Below are positions 44,331 to 56,375 of a DNA stretch of 64,000 nt, one piece after another (the first letter of the stretch is position 1; every line of letters begins with the position of its first letter). The DNA is taken from assembly GCA_020746835.1 (NCBI GenBank), contig JAGPNK010000011.1:62001-126000 (forward strand). Reading direction: 5' to 3'. Below the pieces are notes generated by a model. It was not told where the DNA came from and ran no database searches. It worked only from the letters and a program-made list of their open reading frames with translations. A program made the translations under genes and the position numbers. This stretch comes from Stachybotrys elegans. Lineage: Eukaryota; Ascomycota; Sordariomycetes; Hypocreales; Stachybotryaceae.

Positions 44331-47300
44331 ACTTTATTCTGTTCCTTGTTTTCTTGAAACTGCATGTTTGGTAGTGTATAATTCATTAACTGCCACGTTA
44401 TCGATGTCTGATCTGTCCTCGTAAATACCGGATTTCCCATCAACACAGATCCACAACCATGTTGGTGCCATTTCGTCCCCTTGAGATTGCATCAGCTCTG
44501 CTGATCATGTTGGATTTCCAAAAACTGTATAGTCACTGAAAGTGCGTGCCAAACCTCGTAGAGTAGAAACGATTCCTGACGGAGCAAAAGTCTGTCGCTT
44601 TTGATTGTCAAGTCTCGGCTCTCCATGTATACCATACTTGTGTAACTTATCCCCTGTAAATATGATCTCGATTCAAGTACAAGTTTATTCCTTAATCTTC
44701 CTCTTCTTCACTGCCACTCCAAAACTTAACCGTTGATTAGATTTGGCTTACTTCGCAATACCCCTTGTTAATCTGAATTCGTAGGTATCGTTCAACTACC
44801 AACCTTTTTGTCTCGGAATTAATATTGGGAGTCGAGCATGGCCTCCCTCTTGACATTTGACACTATATCTCTATTCGCATCCAGTAGCATCTGATCAATA
44901 ATGGCGTGTCTATTTATTACTGCCCAAATAACGGTGTGTGTCCCTTACTATCGGCGGCATTGGAGACGCGCCTCAATTTAAAAGGGCTCGCACCTAATGG
45001 TAGCGGTTAGAGTCATACACGAGGTTTCTGATTGACGCCCGATATAATACTCTCAAAGGCATAAAATGGATTACAACCTTCGTTATTGACAGTATATCCT
45101 GGCGCCATGTCGGACGAATATAGCACTAGCACTCTCGAAAGCGGCTGATCAAACTGATTAAACTTGGTAAGCAGATGCAAAGGATGAACCAGATTTAATA
45201 TACTGACCCTTGGCTGAGGCTCCGTATTGAAATAGTAGCTTTGCATTCGCACAAATTAACATGTTCCACCTTCTCTTGCGGCTTGGCTAACCTGTATTTT
45301 GCTTGGAGGTATTATTCCGTTCAAGCTGTTGTCGAGGGACAGTAAACGGTGCAACCCCGATGGACTGAGTGTCAGGAAGTGCATGTAATTGTCTTGACGT
45401 TTGAATCGGCTAGAAACGTTCATTAGAATATCATTAGTCTTGTTGGGGGATCAACAATCGGGGTGTCTTTCCATATTGTGCACAACTGCCTTTATCACAT
45501 TCCAAAGCGATAACGACATTTATTCCATTATCGAAACGACATGCTGTTTCAGATGATGGAGTAAAAGCTTCAGTTGACGGTCATACGAAGTGTGGTATTT
45601 CGCAGAACAAGGGCGCACGGAAGCAAATGGTATAATGTTTACTGATATGGGCTTGCTAAGAGCTGAAAACACGTCCTGGTGATACGTAGGTGACTTTATA
45701 TGTGGGATCCTTTCTGCGCTGTATTTGTTTAAGCACCCAAAGCGTATGCCCCGAAGCGTATGAGCTTAATGTAAGTTGAAATCTTTTACATTCAATGACA
45801 ACGTGTATAAATTGCTCACAGTTAATGTATGGGTGATCGCTAAGCCGTTCCATTTATACATAAAACCGGGAAAGTACTCTCCAGCTGAACATAGTGAGTA
45901 ATCTAGAACCGGATGCTAAGACTACTGCGTTGAATTGCTTTGGCAACACGTAGAGGGTATCGAGAGTGGTGGTCTCAGATCCATGTATTTGAGGGATCGC
46001 GATTCATTTACCTGCTATTATGCATGCTCCTGAATTTGCTAAATCAATTTAAGAGAGATCCCCAGTCGACGGAAAAACAAACGAGAGTATTCGACATCCA
46101 GCTTGGTACCTATCAAAATAGGCTGCGCTGCCACCAGACCGGTCCTAGCAGGTGATAATAAATATGTTTACTTGATGTCTTTAGCCGGGCGATTCGCTGG
46201 ACACTTAAATCTCGATTCATACCGAAATTGACCCATTGCCTGCAAAGACCTGAGTATGGACATTCCAGAGCGATTTGAATCACCTGAAGGCTTTGCTGAT
46301 ACGAAGATGAATACGGCTGTATCATCTCATGGACCAACCTGTAATCACGGAGCAACCAATGTTGCCGACGCGAGTTGCCGGGTTCAGAAGGACGATCTTT
46401 GCCTGCATGAATAACTGGGTGAGAGAGGCGAATATGTTTCGCTGAGTTATTACTGAAGCCGGGCATGTGGCCGATTGAACACGACTCAAATGTCGACATG
46501 TGTAAAAGACGTCTGGAGGCCAATCAGATGGCCTTGATTTACGAGAATGCATCCTTGACGATATCGGCCTTGGCTACATCTAATACTCAACAAGGGCTTT
46601 GTCCAGAGAATATTAAATTACCTTAGAATCAACAAGTTGTCTTGAATGGACTGGTGATTTCAAAGGGGCCAGCAGCTCGGCAACATCATCTGAAGACGAA
46701 TGAGAGCAGCATTCTTGCCAGGTCGTGGCTGGGTTTACCAAGAACGTTTACTGTCGAGACGCATCTTGAACTTTGACGGATGTGTTGGGAATGTAAGCGA
46801 GTTATCTGAACCATTACCTTTGTGGCCTTGAACAGGGCCCGAATGATCTTTGCAAAGGACCATAGACGCCCCGAGGTGAACGACCAGCAATGGAGGGAGA
46901 TGGTTCAGAGTATACGCAGAAGACCTTGGCCCAGACAGAGGACAGATATCGGCCATATAGGGTTGTGGTCATTCGCTCGTGCGTACAGATGATTGCTCGC
47001 CGGACGATGTCTTCAAGATCTACATATGGAGCTTTATGGGAACCCGGGAACCGTCTTGGAGCTGGATATCTGGTGATTTCCAGTTATCGTGACTACATAT
47101 AACCGCCATACTAACATGCGCGGAGATTTATCGATGATCAGGACATTTCTCCGATATCGACCTGACAGATGACGAAAGGCAATTCAGTGCGAAGTCGAGA
47201 TACGGCGTTAACCCAATGACTCCCGTTCCTTTAAAATGAGAGCTGTGTCTCAAAGGTCAACCTGATATTCGCGAAGCCAAGACCGATATGGAGTGCTTCG

Positions 47301-48047
47301 TTAGAGTTTCGTCAAGGGTTCTACGTCTTCCAGGAAAAGGTCGCCTCGATCCCGGGCGTCGCATACCAAATATGTATACTTTCTTCACATGGGAAGCTGG
47401 ATTCCAGACCCACGGATTCACTTGTTATTACTGAAGCGCGTTGGTCTTGCTGACAAGGAGCAAAATACTCTCCTGGAAACTTTTGGGAGGATTGGAATTG
47501 GCCATGGAATCTATAGACGTTAATGGTATATACCGTCGGGGGCTGCTTTTGCTGGCTAATTTTAGTATAATGTTGCTCAAGGCAAGAAACTGAATCCAGA
47601 TAGCACATACTGGTAGCGACATATGTAAACCATATTATTAATCCTATTCCTTGTTTTCGTAACTGCAGGTACAGGGATGCAGATGGTTGCATCATCATAA
47701 CACTTGCATATTGCGTGATCAATACGTAGGCCTATTAGCCGACACGTCCATTACTAAGGTTCATTGCTACACAGTTATGTTGCATGGTGCAACCTTGGAC
47801 TGTATTAATCTAGACACCTGCCACTTTCATCGGTCATCTGCCATCCTTGAATGTCGTCATTTGCTTGACAAAGGCGACTGACACACAGCATCACACCAAC
47901 TCTGGTAATTAAACCCAATTTGCCATACGACATCTAAATGCCGTCTTCAACTGACAGGGCAGTACATAGTTAAAAGAAGAGAAAGCTCCCTCACTGCCCA
48001 ATTCTTTTAGTATTTCTCTTCATTTCATCCTGTTTCTATAAGGCATC
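44331..48047. other. Long AT-rich interval without recognisable genes
   Basis: Only short frames (largest 136 codons at 46113-46523, minus) without motifs, signal peptides or splice continuity. The last bases form the leader of the oxalate decarboxylase gene. Confidence 0.45.
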
Positions 48048-49488
48048 ATGAAAACTGGCTTCTTCCTGGCCCTGCTTATTGGGCAGGCGTTTGCCGCGCC
48101 TTTGGAAAACCGTGCTGAGGGAGAGTTTGAAAACGGCCACCCTATCAGTGGCGATGGCAGAGGTGCCCCAATCTCTGGTAAATATGCTTTACCCGTTATC
48201 GTCAATTGCTGACTTATAGGTGGTACCAATCGTGAACTGGATCTGCAGAACCCCGACAACCTTGGCCGCCAGTCCACCGATAACGGCATCGTACCCAACC
48301 TGAAATGGAGTTTCTCCGACTCCAAGACCAGAATCCTAAGAGGAGGATGGGTAAGAGAGCAAGTCATACAGGATCTGCCACAGAGCCACGACATTGCTGG
48401 CGCACAGCAGCACCTTACCAAGGGTTCTGTTCGTGAGCTTCACTGGCACAAAGTGGTACGTCGAGTTACTCAGTTGACATTCCGGGCTGACAAAAAAGGC
48501 TGAATGGGGAATTGTCTACGAGGGCCGTGTCATCGTCTCCGCGGTTGACGAGAATGGTGTCTTTCAGGTGGAAGAACTCGGTTACGGCGACGTCTGGTAT
48601 TTCCCTAGGGGTGTCCCTCACACTATTCAGGGCTTAGATGACCAGAACGAGTATCTGCTTGTCTTCGACGAGGGTGACTTTGACAAGATTGGGTAAGATT
48701 CTGATCCTTCCGATGCTTGTCTAACACGCAACCAGAACTACTTTCAACATTGATGACTGGATCAGCCACACCCCCAAGCACATCTTGGCTAAGAATTTCG
48801 GCGTCAACGAGTCTGTCTTTGACAACGTCCCGTCGCCTAACCCGTACATCTTCAACGGTACCATCAGCACGCGCAATGTGACTGAGACGCCCGAGACTCC
48901 CCGGGCTTCTGGCAACAGCTCGTTCGTGTACCGCACATTTTCACACCCCCCTGAGAACATAGGAGGTACTGGTGGTGAATTTTATAAGATTGACTCGACC
49001 AACTTTCCCATCGCCAAGACAATTGCCGCCACCTTTGTGACCTTGAAGCCGGGGGGCTTGCGGGAGCTCCACTGGCATCCAAATGTGAGTTCCTATCAAC
49101 ATGTGTGCTTGCAATGCTGACCCATCAGGCCGAGGAATGGCTGTACTTCCACCAGGGACATGCCAAGGCAACCATCTTCATCGGCAGTGCGGCGGCCCGG
49201 ACCTTTGACTTCAGCGCCGGTGACACAGCAGTGTTTCCCGACAATTCTGGGTATGTATTACATGCTGAGTCGCGGGCTACACTAACCTAGGGCAGACACT
49301 ATATCGAGAATACGTCTGAGACAGAGGACCTCATCTGGCTCGAGTTTTACAAATCAGATCGCGTGGCTGATATTCCGCTCACTCAGTGGCTAGCTCTCAC
49401 CCCGGCAGATCTTGTTGCACAAACACTCAAAGTGCCCATTGACTTTGTCCAGCAGCTCAAGAAGCAGAAGCAAGTGTTGATTGAGTAA
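48048..49488 (+). CDS. Secreted bicupin oxalate decarboxylase
   Basis: Converts oxalate to formate and CO2 with manganese in each cupin. Six exons (48048-48177, 48220-48455, 48499-48692, 48736-49084, 49129-49250, 49296-49488) separated by five introns of 42-45 nt join in frame to 407 aa. A signal peptide is clear (MKTGFFLALLIGQAFAAP). Cupin 1 has RELHWHKVAEWG (H118, H120, E124) and GDVWYFPRGVPHTIQG (H163). Cupin 2 has RELHWHPNAEEW (H298, H300, E305) and GDTAVFPDNSGHYIEN (H344). Both metal sites are thus complete. The HWH form and the order of the two domains match fungal oxalate decarboxylases; an oxalate oxidase activity cannot be excluded from sequence. Likely role is extracellular oxalate removal or pH control. 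A dispersed repeat copy begins about 45 bp after the stop. Confidence 0.95.
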
Positions 49489-49533
49489 GGACGTCTTGGT
49501 AGAAGCAGTGTCAGGGGAATGTGGGATTCCCGT

Positions 49534-49595
49534 TGGGATACAGACCAGTGACTCGAGGAGGCCGCTATAAGACAATATCAGGTCAATAGATGACA
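49534..49595 (+). repeat. Dispersed short repeat, copy 4
   Basis: GGGATACAGACCAGTGACTC, then GAGGAGGCCGC, a GACAATATCA block and TCAATAGATGACA. Closest to copy 2. Confidence 0.6.
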
Positions 49596-49599
49596 ATTT

Positions 49600-51830
49600 A
49601 TTAGAAATTCAGGCGATTAAAGGGGAAACAAGAAAGATATATCCAAACTGGTCCTGCCGACCATGAATGACGCTTCCAATGCAATCTCTGCGCTACGAGT
49701 ACCGACTGGGAGCTTTATCGCGGCCCTCGTCCCAAGTTTGTCGAGAGCACCGTGTCCAACTCTACCACGACGAGCTTGCTTTCCGGCTTGCAAAACTCCT
49801 TGCTAAAACCTTAAGCTCTTTGGGCGGGCGATTAATCCAGAGACGTAGACACGGACGACTTGTGCCGGCACGAGAACTTGTGTTGCAGAGCTGCAGTGAT
49901 TCTTGTCACGATGTCGCCAAGGCTTGACGGTCAAAGGCAGAGTAGGACAGGCCATGCAAAGGGAGGGGTTGTCGTCTTTTGTAATAACTCACCATATAGG
50001 ACGCGTCCGCCTCGGAGCAAAAGTTGAAATATGTCGGATTGTATGGTCAGTGGCAGCTTGCCAGCCTGCATTAATTGTAAGCCATGGATGCAAGAATGGG
50101 GAGAGCACGCCTTATCGGGTTCACGTTACAAAGACATCTGGAATCGCGTTTCAGTCTTATTTAGTACCAAGCATGTCAGACTGCCTTGGCTCGGGCGGGC
50201 CCGACTGGACTACGACCGTGTTGAATTTGCCGCCAGCACCTGGGAGACAAGAGTGCCCATGTCCATCATCTCACGGCTCCCGCCTTCCGTCTCCCATTCA
50301 CGGTTCAGTCCACTACCGGTCACCAATTTGGCTATCTCCATGGTCTCTGGGATAGCATCCAAGCTTGAAATTCCGTGCCCACCAACGGGACCGGTGAAGT
50401 TTGCTTGGTTGGACGGCCCCATTCAACCCCATGATCTTGGCCGGCTACAGTTCTTTGCTACCCATCTCAAGCCCCACACGCCGTCTGGCTTTGGTATGGA
50501 CGTTGTCGATGACAGGGACGTCAATGGACAGCGTTCCCGTGCCTTCGACTCAAGGCCAAAACGAGGCCAGTCTCATGGGTGAAGAGTCCTTCTGTTTCAC
50601 AATACAAACTGGAGACAGGTCTTTGTTCTCATAATCCGGGATGTACTAGACCTAAGTCTATGGGTTTCATCTCGGAAGGCGGTTCTTAATGCTCTCCAGG
50701 TAATCCGCGCTGGCCTTCCGCCGTCCGCATAACGTCCCGAGCGGCATCTTGTGACTGGCAGCGCCCGGGAAACAGTATTCTCGCCTGGCTTGCAATACCT
50801 TGGATCTCTGCAGAAGAAGGCGGTTTGGCATTGGGTCGATGACAGCAGTCCTTTGGACTTGGAGAATCGCAACCCAGCATCTTGTTCTTCAGGAGCACAA
50901 TGATCAGCCGCTGCTTGTCGTAAAGTTGTTGGTCTTGCTTGCGATTCAAGTATACCTCGGGGTTTCGGGACTCCAGATCCAGCCGAATAACAAGACATTT
51001 CGCACGCAGTAAGCTGCGGCTCCGTGACCTTTCACTTTGACAGCATGAGGCTCTCCAACGCACTGGGCCAGGTATGTCAAGATGCCACCTGAATGGAACC
51101 GCTCCGACTACATCTGTACAACTTCCCAGTCACTCATTACCAAGCCGTGGAACTTCATTCATCTGACATTCTATAATAATTCCTTGCTCTCCAAGACGTG
51201 TGTTCCGTTGGCCTTGTTGTATGGGACTCCCATACGTTTACATAATTGCAGAAACCTGATTGGGCGTCCCCAGACAGTAATGCCCGGCCAAATGCCAGAT
51301 AGGATGGTTTTCTGATAAGATCGAAGCCCCAACCACCCAGTGGCCTCTGCAGCGTCCCAGCTCGGTCAAAGGGTAGCCAGATCCCTTAAGACGGCCGAAG
51401 GAACACCGTCAAGAAGCGCGTGCCACGCGAAGTATAGATGGTACCTCGAGACTGGCCTTGCCTATCTGTTAAGTCGAGAAGCGAAGACCTACCTGCAGTA
51501 CGTGCCAGTCTGGACAGCAGTTCCTCAACTCATCTAGTGAGGGTGCTGTGATGCTCTGCTGAAGAGATCTGTAGTCTCATCCCGTTTGGCGTGCTATGGC
51601 TATTGAGATGGAGGACAGGAGGGTGGCCATGGTTTCTCACCGAGAATGAGGCAAGCCGAGTCGATAGGTAAATTAGTCCCTGCTCTTCCCTTTCTCCGCT
51701 ATTCCTTGATTTCAGGCTGGGAGTATCATGGACATTGTTAAGCGAGTGATAACATTCACCATTTATGGTAATACAATTTAGCTCAAGAGTCAATTCGTTA
51801 TGAGATTACGTATGAATACTGTAGGCGCTT
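49600..51830. other. Interval with decayed, GC-richer sequence; no gene assigned
   Basis: Overlapping open frames on both strands at 49.7-51.1 kb (longest 183 codons, plus strand, 50031-50582) and a composition higher in GC than true spacer suggest a decayed gene. On the minus strand, PWLTINAGWQAATDHTIRHI reads like protein, but I could not connect segments or name a family. Confidence 0.3.
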
Positions 51831-54800
51831 CTAGTCATCATACTGCACTTTCCAAGCTGCATCTGGTCAGTATATAGATGTGATTGGACTGATGTATGAC
51901 TTACTGCTGGCATTGAAGCCAAAGTAGGACCAACTATCGTTCATGTAAATCTTCTCGCCATTGACATGGATGGTCTTGACGGTCCCAAGAGGACCAGGGG
52001 CGTTTCGCAAGTTCTTCAGGCCGGCTGCGAGCTTGACCATTCCAGTCAGGTAAATAACAGCCATGCGCTTCCCGAAGCACTCATGGAAGCCGGTACTGTA
52101 GCCGCTGATCTCGGGCTGCTGGCGCGTGGGATCAAACTGAGTGGGGTTGGGAACGTGCTCCGGGTCCCGAGCCGCATCGGCCTTGGAAGGTTAGCGAGTA
52201 CAGTCAGAGGGTAGGCCACTTACAGTGTTCAGAATGAGCAAGTTGTTGGGGGCGACGGTCTTGCCCTCGACCTCGGCGGTGGTTGTGACATAACGGATGA
52301 TGCGGAATGGGCTGGTAAGTCGTTGGGCCTCGGCGACATACGTCTCAAGCTTGGGGAGATCGCCGCTCGCTGCGATTTCCTGTACTTGTCCCCATATGGA
52401 GGCGTTCTCGGGTCGCAGGAAGAACTCCATGATTTCGTAAAACTACAGACATAAGTAAGGGTAAGTATGGGGCATGGATCTGCTCACCGTCGTCACAAGC
52501 ACGCCAACCTCTCCAAAAGCCATGAGCCAAAGCTGGTCAGTTACATTCTCAGCGGAGCTTCCCTGCGCCAGTAGTGCATCCACAAGCTTGAAGCCCAAGG
52601 ACCGCAGCGAGCCCGCCTTGAGGTAGCTCTGCCTGGTGAAGCGCTTGCTGAGGGCGGCCGTCAGGCCAAGGCCAAGACCACGGCTGGTGACGACCTCGTC
52701 GACGAGCTTGCGGTTCGCGCCAGTGATGACCTTGGCGCCTTCGGCAGCACGGCGGCGGCGGTTCCAGGACTCGGCAGGGTCGGTGTTGTTGGTGGCCCAG
52801 ATGCGGAGGTTGCACATGGACTTGTACAGGTCAATGATGCTGAGGGTGCCGTCCGGGTTCTCGTCGGAGCGCATGTCCATGTAAAAAAGGTCCGACGTGT
52901 ACTGCGCGTTGATGGGTATGGCGACGTCCCGGAGAATGTCAAGCTGGTGGACTCCGTTGCCGAGGTTAAAGTCGGCACTCTTCAAATGAGCGGTTCCCAC
53001 GCGGTCGATAAACTCGTAGACCGTCTCCCGGATGTTGCTGAGCTTGCCAAAAGCCTGTCCCATGTTCTTGCGATGCTCATAGTTGCGTGCTTCGTTACCA
53101 GCCAGCATGAACCACGCCATGTCCCTCTGGTTGTTGAAGATGAGGTTGAGGACCTTGCCCCAGCCTAGAGGGAACGTCTTGACGTCAGTCAGGACCTGCT
53201 TGATGCCCTCCCACGTTTTGATGACAACCGGGGTCTTTGGCGGGCTCGGGTCATCGAGCGTGTACTGGTCAAACGTGCCCAGCTCTTTTGCAATCTCGAT
53301 ATTTGCCTTCTTGGTGTACATGGGCTGCATGATGGCAATGGAGTTGAAGGGAAACCACCCTGGAAGACCCCTCTGGATCAGTCTGTACAGCATCGAACCG
53401 CCCAGAGTCTTGGGGTCTCCCTGGATCTCATTCATTCCCCAGGCAGTAAGATTGGCGACGTTGTAGTCCAGAGTCAGGAACCTGTCCGAACGCACCAGCG
53501 TGATGGCGTCGGCGAGCACAGCGCGGCCAACAGTATACGTAGGACAGATGCCGACTCCAGGATTGCGGGCGGGCTTAATGTCCTCAACCATCAGACCCGG
53601 GTACATCTCCACCATGTCGGGGTCAGTGTAGAGCTTCTCGAGCTTGTAGGCAATGTCCTCGTCCGACGTAATGTCGCTAAACTTTTCGTAGCGCTTCAGC
53701 CCAAAGAACTGGCGGAACTCGTTGAGCGAGGCGCAGCCCCATTTCCGAGCCTGTAAGATGCCTTGCATCTCCACAATCTTGAGGATCTTGGGCGTCATCT
53801 TTGCACCAAAGCAACCTGCGGGATCCTCCATGGCCTCTTTGAGGATCCTGACAAGGTCCTCATCCTTGAACCTGCCGTTGGCTTGACGCTCCAGGCCGTC
53901 AAAGGTGCGCTCGCTGGGCTCAACTGGAATCTTCTTCTCAAACTCAAACAGAGCCCTTCCTAGCTCCATGGCGCTGAGATTTTGCAATTCATCCAGGTTG
54001 CGACCGGGGAAGAGCTGGAGGAAGAAATCATTGATCCAGCGCTCATCCCTCTTGGAGATGCAAGAGTGGAAGCGGTAGAGCAGGTTGAACTCGACGCTGA
54101 CCTGGTTGCCTACACCACGAGGCACGCCCTCGCCGTCGTACTGCTTGCCAATCTCCATGCGAGGATCCAGCGACCAATCCGTGTTGGAATGGTGCAGGTT
54201 CATGATGGCGCGCAGATAGTCGCCCAGCGCGATGGAAGCGTACATGCCGCAGACAATGAGACGAGCCGTGTTGAAGAGATCGTGGTCTTGCTTGGCAAGA
54301 GCCTTGGCTCGGGCCTCGGGTGTTGAGCTTGGACCCAAGGTGAAGCGTCCTCCTTCGTTGATCTTGAGGAGCACGTCCGCCACGTAGTTGTGGAAGCGGT
54401 TGTAGAGAACCAGCATGACGTTGACACCCGCCGGTTGTCCCAGGAGGCGCTTCTCGGAGAAGGTGTCTGGCTTCAGCTTGCCCTCCAGCATGGTGCGGAT
54501 CTTGAGCTGATCGCGGAGCGACGAGCCGTACAGGGGCGCCAGGTCGAGATACGAAGACGTATCCGACTTGTTTGGGTCCGAACGACTTGTTCGAAAGATG
54601 TCGTGGATAATGATGGACGCGTGGTAGAAGAGCATCGACGAGATACCAGCGGGGTTCTCCTTGAAGTCGTCTCCACGAGCCATCAGCAGGTCAAACAGCT
54701 GCCCCGGGTCGGGTCTCACGCCGTGAAGGCGCTTGGAGCTTCTGACCGACTTGGCATACGGGGTACCAGCACGACCGAGGTGAGGCTCCAGAATGTTGTT

Positions 54801-55353
54801 GAAGCTACCATCGGGCATGCGGTAGTGGTGCATGCCGTTTGGCGAGCGAGGAACCTCTCCCCGAATGGTGATGCCCGTGGTGGGCACTTCATACTCAATG
54901 ATGTTGTACTTGTCGTGCCCCTCGCAGGCAGTCGCCTCGCCGTTGGAGATTTCGTATTTGATGTCTCCGCCGACGTAGCTGAGGGGAGGGTGCTGGAGGT
55001 TGTTCCACAGAGTGTCGATGAGTCTGTGGGTAAGCTGCGCTCTGACAGCTGAGGTAGCGGGAAGAGAAGACAAGATGCTGATCATCAACTCGGTATTCCT
55101 ATCATTGTCAGTAGCTTTCTAAGGTTAGGTTTGATGCTGCTCACCCCTTTCTGTCGTCTGAGGCGCCTTCATCGTTCATCAAGCTCTGGACCAGCCCAAT
55201 GAGCTCTGGGAGAGACGCTGCCTGACGAGCACCGACATAGTCTTTGAGGATGCTCTTGGCGATCTCGACAGGATCCTCGAGAAAGGTAGTTTTGCCCGGG
55301 GCACGCGCGTCGCCATAGGACTCTCCCTCCTGATATTTCTGCTGGAAAGTCAT
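51831..55353 (-). CDS. ppo: Psi-producing oxygenase (fatty acid dioxygenase-P450 fusion)
   Basis: A 1115-aa Ppo/linoleate diol synthase-type enzyme. Exons 55145-55353, 52488-55098, 52224-52442, 51905-52181 and 51831-51862 join in frame across introns of 46, 45, 42 and 42 nt. The N-terminal heme peroxidase/dioxygenase domain (about 90-620) has the distal His in SIIIHDIFRTS (H235) and the catalytic Tyr and proximal His in LLYRFHSCISKRDERW (Y411, H414). It oxygenates C18 fatty acids to hydroperoxides. The C-terminal P450-like domain (about 640-1115) keeps the thiolate Cys in GYSTGFHECFGKRM (C1048) and would isomerise the hydroperoxide. In the I-helix stretch (LMAFGEVGVLVTT then FYEIMEFFL) I do not see the ANXXQ motif of 5,8-diol synthases, so the product may differ. 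No signal peptide. The products (psi factors/oxylipins) regulate sporulation and host interaction in other fungi. It is divergent from the hydrolase at 56376. Confidence 0.96.
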
Positions 55354-56375
55354 TGTGGTAGAAAGGTTGAATGGTTTCTCTCTTCTGCCTGGTGCAAGAA
55401 TATTGTGCTGGGAGACGTGAATAAATAATGGAACTCGGTGCATGCCTGAGCTCAGCTGCTCAGATCTACGCGCAGCATCAAGGCCAAGCATCTGCTCTCA
55501 AAGGCTTGTATCATGGTTCCCCTCTTTCAGTGTATCCCAAGGTGCTGCGTGATGCGGAAGCCACCATTGTCGTGCCAAGCGAGCAAATAGGTCCCCGAGG
55601 ATGGTCTCGAGAGCAAAGACGGCGACATGCATGAGCTGAAATGCGACGTCGGCACCCCAAATGGCAGGATGTGTATCCTGAGGCGAGCTGTAGTGCACCG
55701 TGTCGCCGACCCCGCGCGAGTTGGCGGCTAATGATTTGCGCATGCTTGGATGCTACGTTGCTTGCTGTGTGGCAAGGACAATATTGGAAATGAGAGTTGC
55801 TCTGGACTGCAGATAGCTGATATGCACGGCATGAGTCACTCGGCCTCCGATCCCAGCCATATGAAAGCGGCACGGCAAGTCGGCGTGATAAGTGTAGAGG
55901 GAACATTTATGTGACTCGACATGCGGCCGTCTGTTCGTCTTGCTTCTCACGGCGCCCATGGGAAAAGGCTGACATCATAAGCCAATTCTCCCTATTTATT
56001 TACTTATTTGCTTACTTATTATTTTCTCCCTCCCGGCAACATTCAGCTGCCAGGTCGCCGATCAGCTGAATAGGTCAGCCTATCATATTGTTCTTGGCTG
56101 CGGATCTCCCAAAGCGGAAGAGATCTCACTCCCGTGGCGAGCTGAGAAACACACCGTAGGAAGCCAAGACAACTCCGAAATGAACGTTCCATCAGAGCTG
56201 AGACGCTGCAATTCGTCACCGCCAATTCCTACCGTAGCGTCCGCCACGTCAATGTCGCACCAGACATTGCTGACGTCCCCCGCTACAGTCCAACATAAAG
56301 AGGGGCATTATTCGTAGACGTCTTCTATCCTCTTCTCGCTTGTTGCTCTGCACGCCCCAATTCTCACTACGCATC
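55354..56375. promoter_or_regulatory. Shared divergent promoter region, oxygenase and hydrolase
   Basis: About 1 kb separates the two start codons. Open frames on both strands are short and overlapping and were judged non-coding. A T-rich pyrimidine tract with TTATTTA-type repeats lies at about 55990-56035, and leaders on both sides are pyrimidine-rich. Confidence 0.5.

Noticed and set aside
44985..45030. CCTAATGGTAGCGGTTAGAG, resembling a tRNA D-arm
   Set aside because: No T-loop follows within tRNA length.
52500..55090. Several long plus-strand frames, including one of 220 codons at 54390-55052
   Set aside because: They are antisense shadows of the GC-rich Ppo coding sequence, which has complete domain and splice support.
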